Positions 54,677 to 57,752 of a DNA stretch of 57,752 nt are shown here, one piece after another (positions within the stretch are counted from its first letter, which is position 1; the number at the start of each line of letters is the position of its first letter). The position numbers and the translations under genes were made by a program. Below the pieces are notes generated by a model. That model ran no database searches, was not told where the DNA came from, and worked only from the letters and a program-made list of their open reading frames with translations. The DNA is from Gamarada debralockiae (Eukaryota; Ascomycota; Leotiomycetes; Helotiales; Hyphodiscaceae): contig NXFV01000215.1 of the NCBI GenBank assembly GCA_002803225.1, positions 1 through 57,752 of the forward strand. The letters are read 5' to 3'.

Positions 54677-57241
54677 ATGGCATCCCTCGGTGAAGACTTG
54701 CTTGGAATAGTCAATAAACTCCAAGATCTGGTTTTCAACACTATCGGCAATGATAGTTTGGATCTGCCTCAAATTGTACGGTTATCCTCCCAGGCAGAGC
54801 TCTTGGTACTAACTCTCCCTCCAGGTCGTTGTTGGTTCACAGTCCTCTGGCAAATCCTCCGTCCTCGAGAATATCGTCGGACGAGACTTTCTTCCCCGTG
54901 GCAGCGGTATTGTTACTCGAAGACCATTGATTCTGCAGCTCATCAATGTTCCTACCGATGACGATGCTCCCGACCCTCATACCTCAGCAGGCGTAGCAAC
55001 ACAACCAGAATGGGCAGAATTTCACCACATTCCCAACCGAAGATTTACAGAATTCTCAGATGTTAAGCGTGAAATAGAGAATGAAACGGCACGGATAGCG
55101 GGAAACAACAAGGGCATAAACCGACAGCCCATAAACCTCAAAATCTACTCCCCTCATGTCCTAAGCTTGACCTTGGTAGATCTGCCGGGTCTGACGAAGG
55201 TATGCAAGTTAAATCTATTGATAGAGAAGACTGGGTACTGATTTTTCATTGTACAGGTCCCAATTGGCGATCAACCAACAGATATCGAAAAGCAGACCCG
55301 AAATCTCATCTCCGAATACATCGCCAAACCGAACAGCATCATATTGGCAGTCTCTCCGGCCAACGTCGATATTGTGAACTCGGAGGCTCTGAAGCTCGCA
55401 CGCCATGTTGACCCTTTGGGGCGGAGGACGATTGGTGTCCTCACAAAGATTGATCTCATGGATCATGGTACAAACGCCTTGGACATTCTCTCGGGACGGG
55501 TATATCCACTGAAGTTGGGATTCATCGGTGTCGTAAACCGATCGCAGCAAGATATCCAGGGCAACAAGTCACTCGCAGAGGCTTTAAAATCGGAATCGGA
55601 ATTTTTCAGACACCACCCTGCATACCGGAATATGGCCAACAGATGCGGTACCCAGTTCTTAGCCAAGAGCTTGAACACAACTTTGATGGCGCATATTCGA
55701 GAACGGTTACCAGATATCAAGGCTCGCCTAAATACATTGATGGGTCAAACGCAACAAGAGCTTGCTAGCTATGGGGACATGCACTTCAGCGGAAAGGAAC
55801 ACAGAGGCTCTCTGGTATTGCAGCTCATGACACGATTCGCCTCTTCCTTCATATCGTCAATAGACGGTACCTCTACCGAAATCTCAACCAAGGAGCTCTG
55901 TGGAGGTGCCAGGATCTACTATATTTTTAACTCGGTTTTTGGAAACTCCTTGGAGACTATCGATCCAACGACCAACCTCTCCGCCCTTGATATCCGAACT
56001 GCAATTCGAAACTCTACTGGTCCAAGACCAAGTCTTTTCGTCCCCGAACTTGCATTTGATCTTTTGGTCAAGCCACAGATCAAGCTCTTGGAGGTACCGA
56101 GTCAGAGATGTGTCGAGCTTGTCTACGAAGAACTTATCAAGATTTGCCACACTTGCGGCTCGACAGAACTGACTAGGTTTCCCCGACTTCAAGCAAAGCT
56201 GATCGAGGTCGTTTCAGACCTTCTCCGTGAACGGCTTGGCCCGGCTTCGTCATACGTTGAATCTCTCATCTCGATTCAACGAGCATATATCAACACCAAT
56301 CATCCCAACTTCCTCGGTGCAGCGGCCGCAATGAGCAATGTCGTGTCCAATAAACAAGAAAAGGAGAAGAAGAGACTTCTGCAAGAAGAACGAGAGAGAC
56401 GGGAACGTAGACGGCAAAAGGAGCTTGGTGCTACGAATGGCGCTGATACTCCCGAAGACGACGAAGAAAACGGTGTCGAGAAGGTGGAGACTCTCCCTCA
56501 TCGTAAGAACTTGCACAAAGGTCCGCGGAGCATATCTCCAGCCATTCGAGAAAACGGTACTATCGCGTCGACAATAAATGGTGTTCGATCAGGATCACCA
56601 CCAAGGTTCAATGGCCAAGCAGCTGGCGGCGCTCGTGATTCATTCTTGAATTACTTCTTCGGCAAGGAGGGAGGCTTGCCATCCGGTGGAACTGGTGCTG
56701 GACAAAGCGCATCGTCCGCGCAGCTCGGCAGACATGTCAGTCAAAGCACGGAACCTAGTTTCAGTCAAAGCATCCGTAGACAAGAGGAGCGTGTCCATCG
56801 AACTTCTGCTCAACAATCACGTGAAGATGACTATGAGCTTGGAAGAGCACATAGGGATTATGATTACAACTCACCATTTGTAAGTTCATTGACGCCTGGG
56901 CCTGCTCCAGAGTTAATTTGCATTAGGGCAATAACAATGAGCCGGCACTTACAGATCGTGAGGCAATGGAGACTGAGCTCATACGAGCCCTAATCTCTTC
57001 CTATTTCAACATCGTGCGAGAATCGATAGCCGATCAGGTCCCAAAGGCGGTCATGCACCTTCTGGTCAATCATTCGAAAGATGTCGTCCAAAATCGGTTG
57101 GTCAGCGAGCTCTACAAAGAGAATCTGTTCGAGGAACTCTTGTACGAGGATGACGCAGTGAAGAAGGAACGTGAGAAATGCGAGAAGTTGCTCAAGACCT
57201 ATAGAGAGGCTGCAAAGATTGTGGGCGAAGTTGGAATATAA
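54677..57241 (+). CDS. DNM1: Dynamin-related GTPase Dnm1 (mitochondrial and peroxisomal fission)
   Basis: Predicted 803-residue large GTPase that assembles into rings and constricts mitochondria and peroxisomes from the cytosolic side, recruited through Fis1 and adaptors. Exons: 54677-54775, 54825-55199, 55257-56879 and 56927-57241 (2412 nt); introns are 47-57 nt. GTPase motifs: G1 GSQSSGKSS (about residues 37-45, right after the first splice), the switch region [12 protein letters not shown]3 DLPGLTK (across the second splice), and G4 TKIDLMD. Middle domain: [18 protein letters not shown] onwards. A variable insert (about residues 550-680) replaces the pleckstrin domain of classical dynamins and is rich in Ser, Gly and charged residues. 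The C-terminal GTPase effector domain ([35 protein letters not shown]) is complete. Start context AAGATGG. Length and motif set match Dnm1, not Vps1, which lacks such a long insert. Confidence 0.95.
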
Positions 57242-57752
57242 AGCCAGGGAAACGGGATGAGGGATTGTTAGACTATTGGATGCCGGGCACCCGCGTTATG
57301 GAAGTATGAGAGCAACGCGCGATGATTGTAGTATAACTGTATTGGTGTTGTATTTGTTTTGGACGGACTTTTCCAACTCTACTCGGGTCCTGGCATAGCC
57401 CTGAGACCATGTTTATACAGAAGCCATGCCTATTCCACATCTGCTTGCTGATGAAGTGAGTGACTAACATTGAAATTAATTTCCCGGGAGACAAAGGGCC
57501 TTCAAAACCACAAGGCTTTTTGTTCTCCAAGGCTTTCCATGCTGTATTGGGATATAAAATCGTAAAACGATTAGTGGTTGTAAACGATTGAGGGCTCCCA
57601 GCAAGTTCTTGACCGGAATCAACTCTTACGAAGGTCTCGTTCAAAAGTCCTGCCACGCTAAAAAAGCCACAGATGTGTCACAGGCCTGGTATAGCAACAG
57701 CGGCCACTGCAAGATTGGGAGGGTTACAGGCTGTTTAGTGTCCAAGCTTTAG
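57242..57752. other. DNM1 3' flank
   Basis: The last 510 bases; a minus-strand frame (57656-57273) shows no similarity. Nothing else recognised. Confidence 0.5.

Noticed and set aside
1..57752. CRISPR arrays, tRNA or rRNA genes, prophage or integron structures
   Set aside because: Looked for by eye on both strands; no evenly spaced repeats, cloverleaf-like sequences or phage-type gene runs were seen, and the gene content is nuclear fungal.

Overview
The window is nuclear DNA of a filamentous ascomycete (Pezizomycotina). The basis is many short introns of about 45-60 nt with GTAAGT-like donors and CTAAC/CTGAC branch sites, genes packed on both strands, and a set of recognisable fungal orthologues. 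A leotiomycete-like fungus is my guess from protein flavour only. I rebuilt the exon structures by eye; for each intact multi-exon gene the exon lengths add up to a whole number of codons and the joined protein matches its family. No rRNA, tRNA, CRISPR or bacterial-type operon was seen.

Layout. 0-4.4 kb is decayed: a non-coding element with ~180-bp terminal inverted repeats whose arms differ mostly by C/T transitions, and the remains of an F-box/leucine-rich-type gene. 4.4-9.4 kb holds a TLC-domain membrane protein, an amidohydrolase and Golgi tether subunit COG8. 10.4-15.5 kb is the reductive iron-uptake pair: iron permease FTR1 and multicopper ferroxidase FET3, divergently transcribed from a 1.8-kb region carrying four perfect ATCWGATAA GATA-factor (SreA-type) sites. 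16.2-20 kb: mitochondrial-type PP2C phosphatase (PTC6-like), converging on a fructosamine-kinase family gene with a detached last exon. 21-26 kb: a head-to-head pair of membrane proteins, one LtrA-family, one CorA-like. 26-31.6 kb is accessory: a small two-helix membrane protein behind a promoter with three TGASTCA sites, a possible P450 tail relic, and a secreted low-complexity protein built from repeat-bearing exons.

32.8-48.1 kb is a run of minus-strand housekeeping genes: SLA1 (endocytic actin adaptor), a dead MFS transporter, AMP deaminase, a UDP-GlcNAc-type nucleotide-sugar transporter, and the PP2A B subunit CDC55. 49-57.2 kb: an uncharacterised hydrophilic protein, a broken SMP-30/gluconolactonase-like gene, a secreted PEBP-family protein, and the organelle-fission dynamin DNM1.

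FTR1 and FET3 clearly work as one system (ferroxidase plus permease at the plasma membrane). Most other genes look independent. The less ordinary items are the exon-repeat secreted protein, the FTR1/FET3 intergenic region, the FN3K C-terminal exon, and the LtrA/CorA-like pair.
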